Shown here in pieces: positions 31,686 to 33,222 of a stretch of 33,222 bases of DNA. Origin of the DNA: Spirogloea muscicola (Eukaryota > Streptophyta > Zygnematophyceae > Spirogloeales > Spirogloeaceae); assembly GCA_009602725.1 (NCBI GenBank), contig WELB01000044.1, positions 363,251 through 396,472 on the forward strand, in the 5' to 3' direction. The stretch's first letter is position 1. Every line of letters begins with the position of its first letter. The position numbers and the translations under genes were made by a program. The notes below the pieces were generated by a model. That model did no database searches. It was not told the DNA's origin and was given only the letters and a program-made list of their open reading frames with translations.

Positions 31686-32815
31686 CTAAACTGAGACTGC
31701 CTGGCTACAAGCTCCGCTGGCCAAGCAGAGCTTCAGTGCTAGTAGGGAGCTGGCCGCCCTCTGGGCGCAGGCCAGCTGGCCATTACGGTAGAGTGAAAGG
31801 ACAAGGTCGCGGTATGCGGCCTCCTTCTTGTGGAAGCCACGTCGGTGAACGTCAAGGACGAACCCGTCCATCTTGTCGACCAGGCCCGCCTGGCGGTGCA
31901 TCCGTCGTATTGCACAGAGCTCAGCTGGCATCGGCATCCAATTGGAATCCAATAAAGCACGGAGGCCACGCTCAGCTGCCGCGTCCTCGCCGAGTTCCTG
32001 CAGGACCCACATCGCGAGAAGGTATGTGGCCCTGCTTCGAGAGCTGCCGATGCTCACCAAGACCTGCTCGGCAGCTTGGTGAGCATCCTCTGCGCCGGTG
32101 CTTGATCTCCTGTGACAAGAATCGGCTGCATCCTCCCCTTCTTTGCTGAGATTTTCGCCAATGTCTGCTGCAAGCCCTGCACCAGTGCGAAGGGCGATGG
32201 CCGCATAGGCCTGCAGGAGGTCGCCATAGCGGCCAGCCTTCACATATGCTGCCTGGAGGAGGAACTGGGTGTCGCTGTCAATATCAGCGCCCGCAGCCCG
32301 CACCTCGTCGAGCAGCTCCTGGGCATGCTCGACCTCGCCCGCCCATGCCAGGATGCGGACGAGCTCCGCATATGTCCTTCCGTCGGGCATGCCCCAATCC
32401 TGCTGCTTCTGCCACTGTGCCACCTTGGTGGCCACTGCGGGCTCGCGGCTTGCCTGGCAGGGGGGCCCCCCAAGGTTTGCACATGTGAGCTACTGGAGGT
32501 GGAAGTCAATTGAAGCAATTATCTTGCGAGCTGCAACTGCTGATCAGAATGCACAGAGCACCAATTCTAAGAGTTGAGAGCTTTGCACTTTATGGTGACC
32601 AAGTGCTGAGCTCAATCGTGTTCTCACCTGCAGGATGCGGCGGACGGCTTTGACCTCGGACTTGAGCAAGGCATGCGCCGAGGGCGGCGGCACCGGCAGA
32701 GAAGCTCGGGGAGCAGCCAGCGGCGGGGTGAGGGGGAGGGGCAGCTGGCCAGCAGTCCCGCGATGTCGCAGCGCAGGCTGTCTCTCGCCGCCGCCCTCGA
32801 AGCCGCCGCCGCCAT
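31686..32815 (-). CDS. PPR-like (pentatricopeptide) protein, 5' end unresolved
   Basis: The terminal exon is 32453-31686. It begins at a CTGCCAG|GCA acceptor and joins in phase to an upstream exon that ends at CTGCAG|GTGAGA (32628). The joined frame reads KSEVKAVRRILQ then ASREPAVATKVAQWQ. PPR-type helical pairs follow: DGRTYAELVRILAWAGEVEH, AQELLDEVRAAGADID, FLLQAAYVKAGRYGDLLQAY and RDLVLSLYRNGQLACAQRAA. PPR proteins usually bind RNA in plastids or mitochondria; the target is unknown. Odd: the strong start context GCCACC-ATG-GCG at 32815 is in a different frame from KSEVKAVRRILQ, which has no ATG. Either a small upstream intron or exon is missed, or the assembly has an indel. TPR or another alpha-solenoid is the alternative. 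Confidence 0.6.
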
Positions 32816-32989
32816 GGTGGCGGGCGCGCTCGGCGCGCACGGCCTCAGCGCGGTCAAGCTTGAGGCGGCGCACTGACCACGAGGGACCTGGCAGGACCTT
32901 GTTGCGCCCGAGGCCCCGCCTCCGCCACACCTACGAGGCCCCAGCACCAATGCTGCTTCAGCAATTCGCTCAATCTAATGGGGGGAATC

Positions 32990-33222
32990 AAGCTTAGTAC
33001 TTCGTACTTGCAAGTGCGATACTATAAGTCCGTCACAACTGAGCACCTTATTCAGCGCGTCCGGGTGGGCGTCGCCGCCGTCGCCATCGCGGCCGAGGTC
33101 CGCACCCGGCACATGGCGGGCCGTGGCAGCGTCGGCGGCAACGAAGCCGGCGCCGGCAGAGCCGGCTTCATCGGGGAGCGGCCGCCGGCGGGCCACCTGC
33201 GGCAGCATGCGCGAGCGCACGC
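32990..33222 (-). CDS. Possible 5' exon at window edge
   Basis: A GC-rich minus frame is open from the window end. It reads MLPQVARRRPLPDEAGSAGA and continues to HPDALNK, near a possible AAG|GTGCTC donor at about 33045. The style matches N-terminal exons elsewhere in the window. It may be an upstream exon of the PPR-like gene or of another gene. The beginning is outside the window. Confidence 0.25.

Noticed and set aside
1-33222. CRISPR arrays, bacterial operons, tRNA or rRNA genes
   Set aside because: No regularly spaced identical repeats, ribosome binding sites, tRNA cloverleaf or rRNA sequence was recognised; the gene structure is eukaryotic.

Overview
The window looks like nuclear DNA of a photosynthetic eukaryote, most likely a green alga or close relative. 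Protein genes are cut into many short exons with GT-AG introns of about 100 to 400 bases. Gene starts are GC-rich with GCC/GCG runs, while long intergenic stretches are more AT-rich. The gene set (plant-type cytosolic HSP101, a CCD1-like carotenoid oxygenase, a plant BOR-like anion transporter, a PPR-like protein) fits the green lineage. I cannot name the species. There are three assembly gaps: single Ns at 6873 and 24745, and 175 Ns at 13300-13474.

Layout. 1-400: GC-rich, possibly part of an exon cut by the window edge. 1356-2640: weak minus-strand coding blocks. 2782-6687 (minus): a nine-exon SLC4/BOR-family transporter of about 760 aa, with a (CT)n tract just upstream of its start. 7233-12920: a repeat-rich island holding a decayed ORF with in-frame stops, a 5'-truncated LINE-like fragment (8445-9363, plus), two more decayed LINE 3'-end fragments (10639-10908 plus; 11555-12262 minus), tandem repeats, and copies of a short interspersed repeat. 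13221-16244 (plus): a seven-exon CCD1-like carotenoid cleavage dioxygenase with a gap in exon 1. 17465-22588 (minus): a complete twelve-exon HSP101/ClpB gene of 906 aa, convergent with the dioxygenase. 22600-24630: promoter region and more interspersed repeats. About 24.6-31.2 kb (plus): a large coiled-coil protein with a predicted C-terminal membrane anchor; its 3' exons are firm and its 5' exons are not. 31686-32628 and onward (minus): a PPR-like gene, 5' end unresolved at the window edge.

The genes do not form a pathway or operon. They are independent transcription units. Exon joins were set by GT-AG consensus, phase continuity and, for HSP101, CCD and the transporter, by length-matched comparison with remembered plant family members. 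No alignment or search was run. No wholly new biological system is evident. The most unusual material is the repeat island and its related nuclease-domain fragments, the hairpin-bearing repeat family (one copy read through inside a LINE ORF), the transporter's long basic tail, and the tail-anchored coiled-coil protein.
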